From the NCBI RefSeq assembly GCF_047511655.1, contig NC_133392.1:89211042-89275041 (forward strand): 64,000 nt of DNA, written 5' to 3'. Positions 10,480-22,800 of this stretch are shown here, in pieces. The position numbers and the translations under genes were made by a program. Below the pieces are notes generated by a model, which worked only from the letters and a program-made list of their open reading frames with translations, did not search any database and was not told where the DNA came from. How positions within the stretch are numbered: position 1 is the first letter of the stretch; each line of letters begins with the position of its first letter. The DNA comes from Castor canadensis (taxonomy: Eukaryota; Chordata; Mammalia; Rodentia; Castoridae).

Positions 10480-11440
10480 AACTCAGAGTCCCGGACCCTT
10501 TCTCTTTCTCTGTTTGCATTTACCTACTGGACTCATGTCATCTGCACATTGATGACTCTCTAATTTTTATCTAAATGCAAATTTTCACCCTGACTTCAGA
10601 TTCCTATCTCCTTTACTTCAATGTCTAAAAAGCACTTCAATTCAAAAATGCTCCAAAATAACTCTGTTTCCCAACTGCCAAATTTCTCCACTTAACAGTT
10701 TTACCTTCCCAACTGATGACAGTTCCATCCTTTCAAGCATTCAGGTAAAGTCTTGAAGTTTTCTTTGATGCTTAATATTTTCTTCCTAATTTTCCCTGCC
10801 CCTCCCACATCCAAACCATCAGAAAGTAATATCTTCGATACCCTCAAAATATGGTCAGGATCACACACTGTAATGATCTCTACCATGACCTCCCTGTCCT
10901 TGTCACCATCACTTCTCACTGGCCACAGCTTTCCACCTGGGTCTTTCTGCACCTTTAGGCTGCAGCAGCATTTATACAGGATGTGTGGCAAGTGCAAATC
11001 CTCCACCATTTCCTCCACACTGCAGTCAGAGAGCCCAGAACACACACAGGAGCAGTTCCTCCATTGCTCAGAACCCTTGCAGGGATTCTCAGTTTACTCA
11101 GAGTAAGAGCCAAAGTCCTTCCTTCCACTAGGCTGGATCCTGATAAATCTCTGGGTCCTTATAATTCTCCCAGCTTCCACTCACCCTACCCCTACTTTTA
11201 CTCATTCTCTGGTGTTTCCTTGGTCACATCAAACTGCTCTCCCCACCATGCTGTTCCTGTATCTCAGGGTTTCAAAGAGCTTTTCCCTTACTCACATTGG
11301 TTCAGATGTTCCATCGTCAGTGAGATCTTCACTGACTATCCTACACAGAACAGTAACATTTCCATTTATTCCCATCACACTCCACACTCCATATCCCCCT
11401 TTCTTTCTGATTTATTGTACTCCACAGCAACCTTTTGATA
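10480..11440. repeat. Possible ancient LINE-2-like fragment
   Basis: Pyrimidine-rich wording (for example the stretch near 11,150-11,290 with CCATGCTGTTCCTGTATCTC) recalls mammalian L2 3' regions. Short plus-strand ORFs up to 151 codons overlap it but resemble no protein I know. Orientation and exact family unresolved. Confidence 0.3.
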
Positions 11441-14149
11441 TGTGTTACATGTTTTTATTACTGTTAAATAAAATTTATAGAAAGTCATTGGTTAGGACTG
11501 AGCTCCCACACTTTGCTTAACAAGCCAAACAAAAATAGAATTACTGCTGCTGAAGCACCATGCCTCCAAGCTGAAACTAAATTGTTATCTCACCTTCTAA
11601 AAAATCGGGAGAATGAAAGAGATAAGAACCAACCCTCATACACATAAATTGTAGCTGGCATAATAAGGAAATCCCCTCCCCTCTACTTTCACTTTTTTAA
11701 GGAAAGTAATTTGGAAATGACCAACTGACTTTTTCTTGTTTCTGCTTTTCTCAGCCTCTTTTTGTTTATAAAGCTAACCTACTTGCTCAGCTCACTGCAA
11801 CACTCACTTTATTTTATCACAAGTAAAAGCCAGGTGAGATTTTTAAAGTAAATTAGTTGTAATTTTGTCTTTTGGTGGTATCTTGTAACTGACAAAAGTT
11901 CCAGGACACGGTTAATAACTCCAGACACCTGGAGGAATACAGGCAAGTCCCCACTACTGACTCCTGGTTAGGCTCCCTTTCTTCCTTATTTCCTGACAGT
12001 TGTAAGTAAATTTATCTTGGGTTGGACTCCTCTCCTTTTTTTCCTTTGAGCCCTGCTTCCCCCACTCATCTTTTTGGCCTTCAAATCTATGGTTAGTTTT
12101 TGCTGTGCAAGAGTATATAACCTAGGGGTGCATCCCAAAGCTTAAGTTTGTGCTATGAAACAGAAAATGACCTTTTGGGGTTTACAATGACTGATGAGTT
12201 ATGGCAAAAATGGAAATGAAGACAGAAACAGGATGGATTTTGTAGGGATGCCTCAGGTGTCTTAACTGGATTAGATGGAAACTGGCAGTAAATGGCATTA
12301 CTATAAGGGACTGTAAACTCCAGCTTGAGGAAATTTACAGCGATTTGGCAAACTCTTTCTTGCTTATGTGTAGAAAGTCACTGGCTAAGTTGGTTAACAG
12401 AATACCAGAGTCAAAGCCACAATTTCACTGGTGGGTTCTGAGAGCTATTAGAATGCTCCCCAATAATAAATATGACTCCCATGAGAGGATAAACTGGTCA
12501 TGGAAACAGGTTAGTTAAACTACTAGACTCAAGAACATGTCTGTGCAACAAGGTACACTATGAAGGCATTATGTGACAGAACTCTGTGGTGTTTTCCTCT
12601 TAGGCTTTTATTATAACAGTGTTCATAACAGTATTATTTTAGATTATCTCTACTTTGCAAATTACCCATTGTAAAGTTATACTTTGTTTTTCCCCTTTGC
12701 CCAGGTTTATAAGTTGTAAAGAAAACTGCCTTGAAATGAATGAGACAGTACCTGCTATAGTCAACTATTACATGAAAAGGAACTCGTTAAACAATGGCCC
12801 AAGCTTCTCTAATAATCTTTCTTTACCTTCTCACAGGCCAGAATATCTGATGGTCTTCAGATAACATCAAAGTGTAGGCCAATGATTTGTTAATCTTGTT
12901 CTTGAATTAAAGGTAGAATAATGTTTAACTTGTGGGGAAGTAATTACTACAGGAATTGGCCTAGGAGATGCAGGTTGGCTGTTATCTCAAGGATACTCTG
13001 GAGAAGAAGAAAGGAAACAAAGATTCAGGGTGAGGAAGACGTCACTCAACCTGTAGCCTTCCTGACCACTGTTCCCTGCACCTTCCATTGAAGCCCTTTC
13101 ATGTACCTGAGTTTCCTAACATAGTCTTTGTTTAGGGGACAATAGCTCCCCTCAATCTTCTCAGGGTTCTGACCCCTTAAATAAGCTTAATGACTTTGGT
13201 AACATTATTTTGACTTCAAGAGGCCCAAAATTGGATACTTAATTTTTGAAGAACTGAATACTCCACCTTCCAGATATGTATAAATATTATACTCTAGAAG
13301 CTTCAAATACTTACAAAATGTGGCAAAATCTTACTAAAGATAATTTAGAATTATAAAGCCATTATGTAGACTGTTCCAGGTGTACAAAATTGCATTTTGA
13401 GAATTGTTTTTAAAGATGAGGGCTATCAAGTTATCACCCCTTTGAAAAGACTCTTTACAAAAGGCAAATAAAAACTTTAAGCAACTGACTGATAAGATTG
13501 AATCTACCAACCTTCATTACTATCACATTCCAAAGATAAAAAGAAAGCAAATGAAATGTTTTCAGTCCTCAGCTCAAGCAGGTTTTTTTCTTTAATTTCT
13601 ATGCTGAGTCTAGATGTACAAATTGTCCTGTTCATGAATGAGCTTCATTTTGAATAGTAATCTAGCTAAGAAAAGACTGGTTACCAAACTAAATAGATCT
13701 CCAAAATACATCTTTCTAGCAGTTAGCTGGCTGTCTTGAAAGTCTTTTGTAAAATAAATTTATATCCGTAAAGGAGATCATCAGAAATTCTTACAATGGA
13801 AGAGAACATTGCTGCAAAGAAACCTCACCTTTCACTATTTTGTTTTAACTGGGCTTCCTACTTACTTTTTTCTTTGTCTAGATAAATAATGGTATTTGGA
13901 CAAGACATCTAAGTTAAGTGACTTTATGTAAATTTTTTACTTTGTTTTATCTTGCATTACCTTTGGAAATGAAATTTTAATGTAGAACTTTTTATATGGA
14001 TATTAAAAAGTGGAATGAATAGACAGTGATGGAATTAAAACAAAAGTAATTGTACTGAAGGTTGGATTAATCAGACTCCCTGAAGGTTCTTCAACATTAT
14101 AGGGCCCCAAATCAGTCTACTTGCTGTACACTCCTGCTATCTCTTATTA
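11441..14149. other. No gene seen
   Basis: No supported exon. A TATA-like TTTATAAAG near 11,764 followed by a T/C-rich block suggests an old LTR, but no partner motif confirms it. The remainder is AT-rich and unassigned. Confidence 0.45.
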
Positions 14150-14574
14150 GGTTTCCCAAATTCTTTGTGTCCCATATGGAAGCATCTAGGGAGGACATGT
14201 GGGTATAGAAAGGGAAGTAATGGAGTTTATTAAAGATTAAGGAAAGGAGTTACATAAGGCCATGATGGGGCCAGTTAGCAGGCAGAAGCAGAGTGCTGTC
14301 CTCTTTCCAGGTGCCTTTAAAACCTATGCTAACCTATGAGAAGGGAAGAACCTGGTGATTTCCAACCACCAATAATGATGAGTGGGGAGGGGCAGGTGGT
14401 CCCTGGGCAGAGCTGGAGGTGGTTTGAGTTGTCCCCCAGCCAGCATGTGAATAACTTACACATGTTTACAATTGAAAAGGAGGCTCAGAGAAAGAGAAGA
14501 ATGTTCAACCTCAAATACAATATTAAGTCATGTATGTTCTAAGAGTCCAGAACTTTTCTTATCTTAGCCTGCCT
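14150..14574 (-). mobile_element. LTR-like repeat, copy A
   Basis: Homologous to 15,552-15,882: both share TTCTTTGTGTCCCAT, a GGACATGTGGGTATAGAAAG-like block, a plus-strand TTTATT (AATAAA on the element strand), AGTGGGGAGGGGCA, and the end TAGCCTGCCTCA. On the minus strand it begins TGAGGCAGGC and carries a TTTAAA-type promoter box and AATAAA in LTR order. Family not named. Confidence 0.6.
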
Positions 14575-14924
14575 CACATTCTATTTCATTTGGAGATGTT
14601 TAAAATGAGGAAAGGAAGAGATTACAATAATCTCATCTGTCAGTCAAGAAAAGGGTCCTTGACTTGTGTCCTGGAGTAGGTACAATGGTCAGGCACTGAG
14701 GAAGAGACATATATTTAGAATAAATGATTTTTAGGAATGATGAATGTGTTTTTAGATGAATAGATAACATTGTGTGACAAGATCTATCTGGTGTGCTGAA
14801 ATCTCATTTCCTATGATCAAAGCTAATCTTTCTTGGTTGCTTAAAGTCCCTGGAGAGAGGATTGAGTTCTTTTCAAAAGATCTGTCTTTAGCCAGATGAG
14901 GATAATTCAGAAAGTATCACCCTT

Positions 14925-14958
14925 GGGCTGGTGGAAAGCTCAAGCGGTAAAGCTATAG
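14925..14958 (+). repeat. 5' fragment of an ID-type SINE
   Basis: GGGCTGGTGGAAAGCTCAAG and the following GGTAAAGC match the 5' end (A-box side) of the ID-like SINE; the remainder is absent. Confidence 0.55.
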
Positions 14959-15091
14959 TTTCAAAAATCTTTTCAGTAGAAAAATCTTAAAGTCATTTTA
15001 TGTTAAAATGATATTCATGAAATGTCTGAATCATTTCTAAGTAAATAATAATTGCTGAGAATAGGTTAAAAGTGTACAATACCACACACAC

Positions 15092-15162
15092 AATTATATT
15101 ATATTATATTATTATATTGTATTATATTGTTTTATTATATTATTTGCTTATTATATTATAAG
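15092..15162. repeat. AT-rich simple repeat (TTATA)n
   Basis: Imperfect repeats of ATTAT/TATAT units, preceded by a short (CA)n run. Confidence 0.8.
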
Positions 15163-15551
15163 CATTTCCTTAGAAACTACTTTTGCAAAAATACCAACTC
15201 TCCACTTGGCCTTCAAATGTCCAAATGTTTAGTAAAAGTAGGATAAAAGCTCAGTATCTATGCCTCTATTTCACATCTGTCACCTTTGCCCTGAGCCATT
15301 CTCTTCTGAAGTGACCATGAATTCTGGGAAAATCAAGACCATTCATAAACATCTGTGACAAGAGTTGAACCTCATCCCAGGTTACAGTGATTTTCTTATT
15401 ATGATGATGCTTTGCCTGACCAATCCTGATGAACCAGACCACACCTTCAGCTGGGGCTGCTTAATTATGCACACTCTCTCCCTCTGCCCCAGTTCTTCCT
15501 CTATTTAAACTGAAAGTGTTAACAGTACTGGTTCAGTCTATGATCAGAAGA

Positions 15552-15882
15552 CTTCCAAGTTCTTTGTGTCCCATCAGGAAGAATTCATGGCAGGATATGT
15601 GGGTGTAAAGGGAGTTTATTCAAAGTTAGGGAAGAGAAATACAAAGGGGGAGCATGGTGAGGCCCAGGTGGAATCTTGAGGCCAAGAGAGCATGCTTCTT
15701 TTTTTTAGATACTTTTAAAACTTACACTGTTCTATGGGAAGGGAGGAACCAGGTGACTCACATCCAGTAATCAGTAAGTGGGGAGGGGCATGAGCAGTTC
15801 CCGTTCAGGTGAGGGTGGTCTAGGTCATCCCTGGGCAACCTACATATGAGTCCCCAACTTTCCCTACTTCTAGCCTGCCTCA
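15552..15882 (-). mobile_element. LTR-like repeat, copy B
   Basis: Second copy of the repeat at 14,150-14,574, same orientation. Plus strand runs from TTCTTTGTGTCCCAT to TAGCCTGCCTCA; on the element strand it starts TGAGG, has TTTAAAAG and AATAAA motifs, and ends GGGACACA or slightly beyond. It appears to split another LTR-like sequence, whose halves may be 15,360-15,550 and 15,890-16,070. That nesting is inference. Confidence 0.6.
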
Positions 15883-16086
15883 AAAGCTCCTATCAGTACC
15901 CCTGAGATGGGCTGAATTGCTTACTTTCCCTCTTCCACAGTGCTGCCATACTAATAACTATTTCTCTGCTCTTTACCAATATTGGTTTCTTTAATTGGCA
16001 TATTGGGGTGAGTGGTCAGACCTGAAATGTTGGAACCCCCAGAGTTGGACTCTGGCCTAGGATGTTTTTTACATACATATTTTGGA

Positions 16087-16205
16087 TTTTTTTTTTTTTT
16101 TTGAGAAATAAAACTTTTTTAAGAGTTAGGGCCTCCATCTCATAATCCTCTTGCTTCAGCCTCACAAATGCTGGCATTACAGGTGTGTGTCACTATACCT
16201 GGCTG
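16087..16205 (-). repeat. B1-type SINE (7SL-derived)
   Basis: T-run, then GCCTCACAAATGCTGGCATT and ACAGGTGTGTGTCACTATAC, the reverse complement of the Alu/B1 internal promoter region. Confidence 0.75.
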
Positions 16206-16440
16206 TTATCTTGTTTTTATATGGTATAGAGAATCTAACTATATTTAGGTCTGTTAAATAATCATGGAAAATTGTATTTAGGAAACATGTTTCTTAAAAT
16301 TATGAAATGGTGCTCATCTACAATATGCTGATTATAAAAATAGTTCAAAATTTCTTACTTCCTATGTTTTTTTTCTAGAATTTAAGATTATTAAGAGTTA
16401 CAAATTCCAAGTGACATGATAATTAAAACTAGAAATACTC

Positions 16441-16634
16441 TTGGGCACTGGTGTAATCCTAGCTACTCAGGAGACAGAGATTAGAAGGATAGAGGTTTGA
16501 AGCTAGTGGGGCAAATAGTTTGTGAGAAACTATCTTGAAAAATACCCAACCAAAAAGGAGCTGGTGGAGTTGCTCAAGTGGTAGAGTCCCTGCTTAGCAA
16601 GGACAAGGACCTGAGTTGAATACCCAATACTGCC
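16441..16634 (+). repeat. B1-dID dimeric SINE
   Basis: Left part (16,441-16,555) is a B1 monomer with GTAATCCTAGCTACTCAGGA. Right part (16,557-16,634) is an ID-derived monomer with GAGTTGCTCAAGTGGTAGAG. The two are joined by an A-rich linker. This B1+ID composite is known from squirrel-related, beaver and allied rodents and is the best taxonomic marker in the window. Confidence 0.8.
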
Positions 16635-16840
16635 AACTCTCCCTTCCTCCCAAAATCAGAAATACTAAGGTAAACAATTTTTTATACCTGAAAATTAAGA
16701 TCTATTTTGGTAAGTGAAGCTTACAGGAAAGATGTATTTGCAAAATGAAAAAGAGAATAATTGTATCCTTAAGTAGAATAACTCGTCACATAAGGAGAAT
16801 GAGGAAAAGTACAGGACGGTGAACTTAAGGGATACAATAA

Positions 16841-17231
16841 TGTTACTGGATGGTGGGGATGATGGTCTTCAGTAGCTTGGTGTAGCAGGAGGATCAGAAG
16901 AAAACAGACTAGGCCAGAGTCCTAAGAAAGTATCGGGGAGGTCAGGATGGCATATCAGAAAGATAAAACCTGAGAAATATGAACATGAGGAAGGTCATGT
17001 AGCACTGGGGAAGGGAAAAAAGTCATGTAGCTAGGGAAAAGTAGCCTGTAAAATTAAATATAACCATATATGGATTAGACCTTGCTTTTTGGTTCTGTAA
17101 CCTGCTTGCAATATATATAAGGTGAGACCCCTTTGTTCTCAGGGCTCAGCCTTTGGACACAAGTCTGCTAGCACGATAAAATGTTGCTTCCTACTAAACT
17201 GCCTCAGTGTCTCATATCTCAGCTAGCAACA
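16841..17231 (+). mobile_element. LTR of a second ERV fragment
   Basis: Starts TGTTAC and ends GCAACA. It carries a TATA-like ATATATATAAGG at 17,111-17,122 and an ATAAAA signal near 17,177. It is followed 5 bases later by a primer site and then by a leader and gag fragment in the same orientation. About 391 bp, ordinary for a gammaretrovirus-like LTR. The start is less certain than the end. Confidence 0.6.
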
Positions 17232-17236
17232 TTTCT

Positions 17237-17254
17237 TGAGGGATCATCCAGGAT
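17237..17254 (+). other. Decayed ERV primer-binding site, tRNA-Pro type
   Basis: TGAGGGATCATCCAGGAT matches the proline primer site TGGGGGCTCGTCCGGGAT at 14 of 18 positions. Three of the four changes are G-to-A, the other C-to-A. It lies just inside the LTR. The consensus is from general knowledge. Confidence 0.6.
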
Positions 17255-17901
17255 TGCAGAGACACAGTGAGTTATCAACTACCCTGTCACCAGGGTGCAT
17301 CCCCCAGGACCACTGGGAGGAGATCTCACCAGGTGCCAATGGGCAGCTTGATTTGGAGGGGGATTTGTCCTCCTGGCAAGTTGGGGTGAGGGCCTCGGAT
17401 GCACAATGGATCCTGGTGAGGCACAGGAACCAATGAGGGGAGGGGAACACCGTTCATCAGACTGGTAAGAACCTGGGTTTGAATTCAAGCCTGCCTCAGG
17501 AGGCAGAAGGGGAGACTGATCACCTCCCAGAGACCACTAGTAACCACTAGGAACCATGGTGAAACCATGTCTCTCAGGTTTAGGGAGCAGGGTGGAAGTA
17601 CTGTGCTATGTGAGAGTGTATGAAAATGCAAGCCTGAGACTCAGCCCAGCTCCTAAGTGAATGAGGAATCCCAATCCGCAGTTCTGTGGTGAACTCATAA
17701 GGACAACGGTGAGCCCTAACAGGGCCTCCAGTCCAAGGTTTATACAGATTCACTAGGGCCAAAGAGATGCCTAAATCCCTGTGATGGGAGCAGCCAGGGA
17801 TGGACAAAGCAAGTGCTTTTCCAAGACCCTTCCCCCTCTGTGTCTGTCTGGCAGTCTGGTAACAGGAGGAGATAGGTGGAAATCAGAGTAAGAACACTCT
17901 C

Positions 17902-18285
17902 TTGGACTATATGATTAATAACTTTAAAAAGGGATTTAATGGAGATTATGGAGTTAAGTTAACTCCTAACAAGCTAAAGGTCCTTTGTGAAGTAGATAGG
18001 CCTGCTTTTGGTGTAGGATGGCCCCTGGAAGGGTCACTAGATAAAACTGTGGTTAATGAAGTTTACAGAGTAATTGTAAAGAAAACCCCTAACACCCAGG
18101 AGAATGGGAAAAACCAAGAGGCTAAAATTGGTCTTCAAAACCCAGACTCTGTTGTTTATTTAAATTTAGGTAGCAATTTATTGGGTGGACTGAGGAGAAA
18201 TCAAACTCTTTCAGTCTTGATGGGTAGCCTTGGTGCCCAGTTTGCACATCTCCACCCAAAAATGGGCATCCTGAAGGAGGACTGA
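17902..18285 (+). pseudogene. ERV gag fragment (matrix region)
   Basis: The 127-codon frame contains MINNFKKGFNGDYGVKLTP and FGVGWPLEGSLDKTVV, matching the gammaretroviral matrix domain (W/R-P-x-FGVGWP motif). It lies about 650 bp after the primer site, as expected of a gag start, and the frame closes at 18,285 without capsid. Sequence after about 18,300 shows no clear Gag. A truncated provirus, distinct in orientation and primer type from the one at 1-5118. The matching region of that one's gag reads GFSDDYGVKMKPAKLQ, so the two are related families. Confidence 0.75.
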
Positions 18286-18651
18286 GGCTCAGCACTAACT
18301 GAACTCTTACAAAAATTAACACATGAAGGATGGACTTGCACTGATATATAAAATCTGGTCTGACTAGAAAGAAAAGGAATGTTGCAGAACGGTTGTGAAT
18401 GTAGAGAGGGAGAAGTGGAGGAATGGAAACAAAATTGGTATGAGGTCTTCATGGATGAAGTCTAGTAAATTGAAAGTATAAATGTCATGAAATGTTTAGA
18501 GACAGAAAAGGATGAAAGATTTAATACACTCCTTCAGTTGAGTTTTTATGTCTTAAAAATTATTATTAAAATATGCCAGAAATAATGTGGGTAAAGCACA
18601 TTCATTTGGAAAATTAAACTTAACATTTAGATTAATCTAGATGAAACTGTT

Positions 18652-18655
<4 letters not shown>

Positions 18656-18697
<42 letters not shown>
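18656..18697. repeat. (TG)n microsatellite
   Basis: About 21 uninterrupted TG units, directly abutting a SINE. Confidence 0.97.
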
Positions 18698-18698
<1 letters not shown>

Positions 18699-18897
18699 CA
18701 GTACTGGAGTTTGAACTGAGGGCTTTGCATTTGCTAGGCAGGTGCTGTACTACTTTAGTCACACCTGCAACCCTTTTGTTCTGGTCATTTTGGAGATAGG
18801 GTCTTGCTTTTTGCTCAGGCCTATCTGGACCACATGTTCCTGTTTTAAGCTTCCCAAGTAGCTGGGATGACAGATACATGACACCAAACCCTATGGC
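18698..18897 (-). repeat. B1-dID dimeric SINE
   Basis: Minus-strand copy: ID part 18,698-18,776 (GTACTGGAGTTTGAACTGAG on plus), then B1 part to 18,897 (TTCCCAAGTAGCTGGGATGA). Confidence 0.75.
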
Positions 18898-19189
18898 TAT
18901 CCATTATCAAGTACATGGTTGGGATTTTAATTACCTGAAGTCTTTCCCTTGACTTAATTTCTATGCTCTATTAGGATTGGTTATTGCCTAATTTGTTGTA
19001 TCATTTCAGTTCACTGACCTGGGGATATAATTTATCAGTAATAAATTAATAAATTCAATACCAAATCAGGTTTTATATATATATACATATATGTATAAAA
19101 CCATTGGCAATATTATGTAGGAATGGAAGGGTATTGGAAAAGTAAAAGTTGTTTACATAGAAATTAAAACTTAGGTAGTAAAAACAGTA

Positions 19190-19400
19190 GGAGTGGGAGA
19201 GGAAGAAAGAAGATGAGGAGAGGGGAAGAAGAGGTATGACATGTGGAGGAGGCTGCAGGTTAATGAAACTGTAGTGTGTAGACAGGGAAAGTGATAAAAA
19301 AGAAGAACAAGAAAGAAAAGAGGAAAAGAAAAATAAAAGAGAGTTAATAATTGAAAAAGGAAAGGGAAAAAATTTGGGCCAGAAGAGGGACAGACAAAAC
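19190..19400. repeat. Purine-rich tract
   Basis: Strongly G/A-biased on the plus strand (runs such as GGAAGAAAGAAGATGAGGAG and AAGAAAGAAAAGAGG), with a central break near 19,235-19,285. The antisense frames it creates (F/L/S-rich) are not genes. Confidence 0.7.
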
Positions 19401-19802
19401 TTTAACAAAAAGGAAAACAAAATTAAGGCCCAAATTTCTTCCTTGATGAGGAGAAAGATGCGTTTCTTCTGTGGTCAAGAAGTACACTAGATAATCCCCT
19501 CCAGTTTCTGGTCCTTAGGTTTTGTCAGCAGTTCACATTATCACTGGGTTGCTCAGGGATACCCTCCATGCCTTGCTTGTTTTGGGACAAACACTGAGGT
19601 CTAGGAGACTTTCTTGTTTACTGCCTGCCTCTACTTTCTTTCTTTCTTTTTTTTTTTTGTCATTTAAAATATTTTACTATCTGTCAGTTTTCATTTTGTA
19701 AGTGTGTGTTGTTTATAATTTTATTATTAATAATTTCATTTATTTAATTTCATTTTTTGCTACTGGAAACTTAAAATAAACATTGTTGGAAGTGAAAATG
19801 CT

Positions 19803-22800
19803 ATTCTTTTTTTATTGTTTATTCATTTATTCTTATGTGTATACATAGTTTGAGCCATCTTTCCCTGCCAATGCCCCACACCTCTTGTTTCCAGGCAGAA
19901 GCTATTCTGCCCTCTTCTCCAATTTTGTTGAAGAGAAAGCATAAGAGATAATAAGAAAGACATAGCATATTTGCTAGCTTGAGATAAAGATAGCTATACA
20001 GAGAGATTCCTTTCATTGCTTCCATGCACATGTGTATTACAATCCAAATTGATTCATTTCTAGCAGACCTCTTCATTGCTTCCAGGTCCTCTTCCCATAG
20101 TGGCCTCTGTCAGTTTACGATTATTTTATTCACTCCTCTACAGTGTGCACATCAACCACATTCATGTTTTAGGTTTCCTCCCCTTTCCCTATTCCTCCAG
20201 TACATGTTCTCCCCTTAGCATGTGACCCATGTCCAATAATATTACTGCAATTATTTTAGGTCTATAATCCATATATGAGGGAGAACATACAATTTTTGGC
20301 CTTCTGAGCCTGGCTAACTTCACTTAAGATGATGTTCTCCTGTTCTACCCATTTACTTGCGAATGACAAAATTTCATTCTTCTTTGTGGTTGAGTAAAAT
20401 TCCATTGTGTATAAATACCACATTTTCTTAATCCATTTGTTGGCAGTGGGGCATCTTGGCTGTTTCCATCACTTGGCTGTTGTGAATAGTGCTGCAATAA
20501 ACATGGATGTACAAGTGCCTTTGGAATAACCCGAGTTGCATTCCTTTGGGTATATCCCTAGGAGTGGGATTGCTGGATCATATGGCAGATCTATGTTTAG
20601 GTTTTTTTTTTTTTTTTTTAAGAAGCCTCCATATTGTTTTCCAAAGTAGATCTACTGGCTTACATTCCTACCAGCAGTGTATGAGGATTCCTTTATCCCC
20701 GCATCCTGATCAGCATTTGTTAGTGGTGTTCTGATGATAGTTATTCTAACAGGAGTGAGGTGGAATCTTAGTGTGGTGTTGATTTGCATTTCCTTTATGG
20801 CCAGAGATAATTAGCATTTTTTCATGTGCTTTTGGCCATTTGGATTTCTTCCTTAGAAAAAGTTCTGTTGAGTTCAGTTGCCCACTTCTATATTGGTTCA
20901 TTGACTTTGGGGGAGTTTAGTTTTTTGAGTTCCCTGTATATTCTGGTTATCAGTCCTTTGTCTGCTGAATAACCAGTGAATATTTTCTCCCACTCTGTGG
21001 GTGGTCTCTTAAGTTTAGAGACCATTTCTTTTGTCATGCAGAAGCTTTTTAACTTCATGTAATCCCATTTATCCATCCTTTCTTTTAGTTGCTGGGCAGC
21101 TGGAGTTCAACTGAGGAAGTCCTTGTCTATACCTATTGCTTCCAGAGTATTCCCTGCTCTTTCATGTAGTAAATTCAGAGTTTTGGGTCTGATATTAAGG
21201 TCCTTAATCCATTTTGGGTTGATACTAGTATAGGGTGATAGGCATGGATCTAGTTTCAGTATTCTGCAGGCAGATAACCACTTTTCCTTGCAACATTTGT
21301 TTAAGAAGCTGCCTATTTTCCATCGTATGTTTTTGGTGCCATTTAAAAAAATAAGGTGGGTATAGCTGTGTGGATTCATATCTGAGTGCTCTATTCTGTT
21401 CTACTGGTCTTCATATCTGTTTTTGTGACAGTACCATGCTGTTTTTATTGCTATGGCTCTATAATATAGTTTGAAGTCGGGTATTGTGATACCTCCAGCA
21501 TTGCTCTTTTTGCTGAGTATTGTCTTGGCTATTCATGGTCTTTTGTGTTTCCAAATGAACTTTAGGGTAGATTTTTTTGATCTCTGTGATGAATGTCATT
21601 GGGATTTTGATGGGAATTGCATTAAACATATAGATTGCTTTTAGTACTGTAGCCATTTTTATTATGCTGATTCTACCAATCTGTGAGCATGGGAGATCTT
21701 TCCACCTTCTGTAGTCTTTCTCAATCTCTTTCTTCAGAGATTTGTAGCTCTCCTTGGAGAGGTTTCACATCCTTGGTTAAGCTTACTCAGAGGCATTTGA
21801 TTTTTGTAGGTTAACTTTGTAACCTACTACATTGTTGAAGCTGTTCATGGTGTCTAGGAGTTTTGGGTAGAGTTTTTTGGGTCTTTGAGGTATAGGATCA
21901 TGTTGTCTGCAAATAGGGATACTTTGAAAATTTCTTTATCTATTTGTATTCCTTTTATTGCTTGTTCTTGCCTTATTGTTCTGGCTAGGATTTCCAGGGC
22001 TATGTTGATTAGGGGTGGGGAGAGTGGCATCCTTGTCTCATTCCTGATTTTAGGGGAAATAGTTTCAGTTTTTCTCCATTAAGTATAATGTTGGCTATAG
22101 GTTTGTCATATACAGCCTTTATAATATTGAGGTACAATCCTAATATTCCTAGTTTTCTTAAAGCTTTTATCATGAAATGGTGTTGAATCTTATCAAAGGC
22201 TTTTTCTGCATCTATTGAGATAAGTGTTTTTTTCTTTTTTTCTATTAACGTGCTATATAATATTTATTGATTTGCATATGTTGAGCCACCCCTGCATTCT
22301 CTTTCTATTTCATGGAAAAGTTTAAGGAGAGTTGGTATTCATTCTTCTTTAAAGGTCTGGTAGGATTCAGGAGAGAATCAGTCAGGTCCTAGAATTTTCT
22401 ATTTTGGGAGACTATTGCTGCTTCAATTTCATTTCATGTTATAGATCTTTTTAGGTCCTCTTGGTTCAGTTTTGGGTGGTCATAAGTGTCTAGATATTTG
22501 TCCATTTCTTCAAGTTTTTAAAATTTATTGTAATATAGGTTCTCAAAGTAGACTATGATGATTCCCTGATTTTCTTGGTGTTTGTTGTTCTCTCTCCTCT
22601 TACATTTCTGATTTTACTGATTTGAGTCTTTTCTCTCCTCATTTTAGTCAGATTTGCCAGGGGTCTGTCAATCTTGTTTTTTTTTTTTTTTTCAGAGAAC
22701 AGCTTTTTGTTTTGTTGATTCTTCGTATGGTTGTTTTGGTCTCTATTTCATTAATTTTGGCCCTTATTTTTATTATTTCTCTCTTTCTGCTTGATTTGGG

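Noticed and set aside
10753..11438. Overlapping plus-strand frames of 117 and 151 codons
   Set aside because: Different frames over the same old repeat-like, pyrimidine-rich DNA, with no domain, no splice context and no recognised similarity.
15092..15162. Short direct repeats considered as a possible array
   Set aside because: Plain AT-rich simple repeat; no spacer structure, and CRISPR is not expected in a mammalian genome.
18580..18650. Possible extension of the ERV gag beyond 18,300
   Set aside because: No Gag motif seen in any frame after the matrix stop.
19073..19420. Minus-strand frame rich in F, L and S (115 codons)
   Set aside because: Product of the purine-rich tract read on the opposite strand; low complexity.
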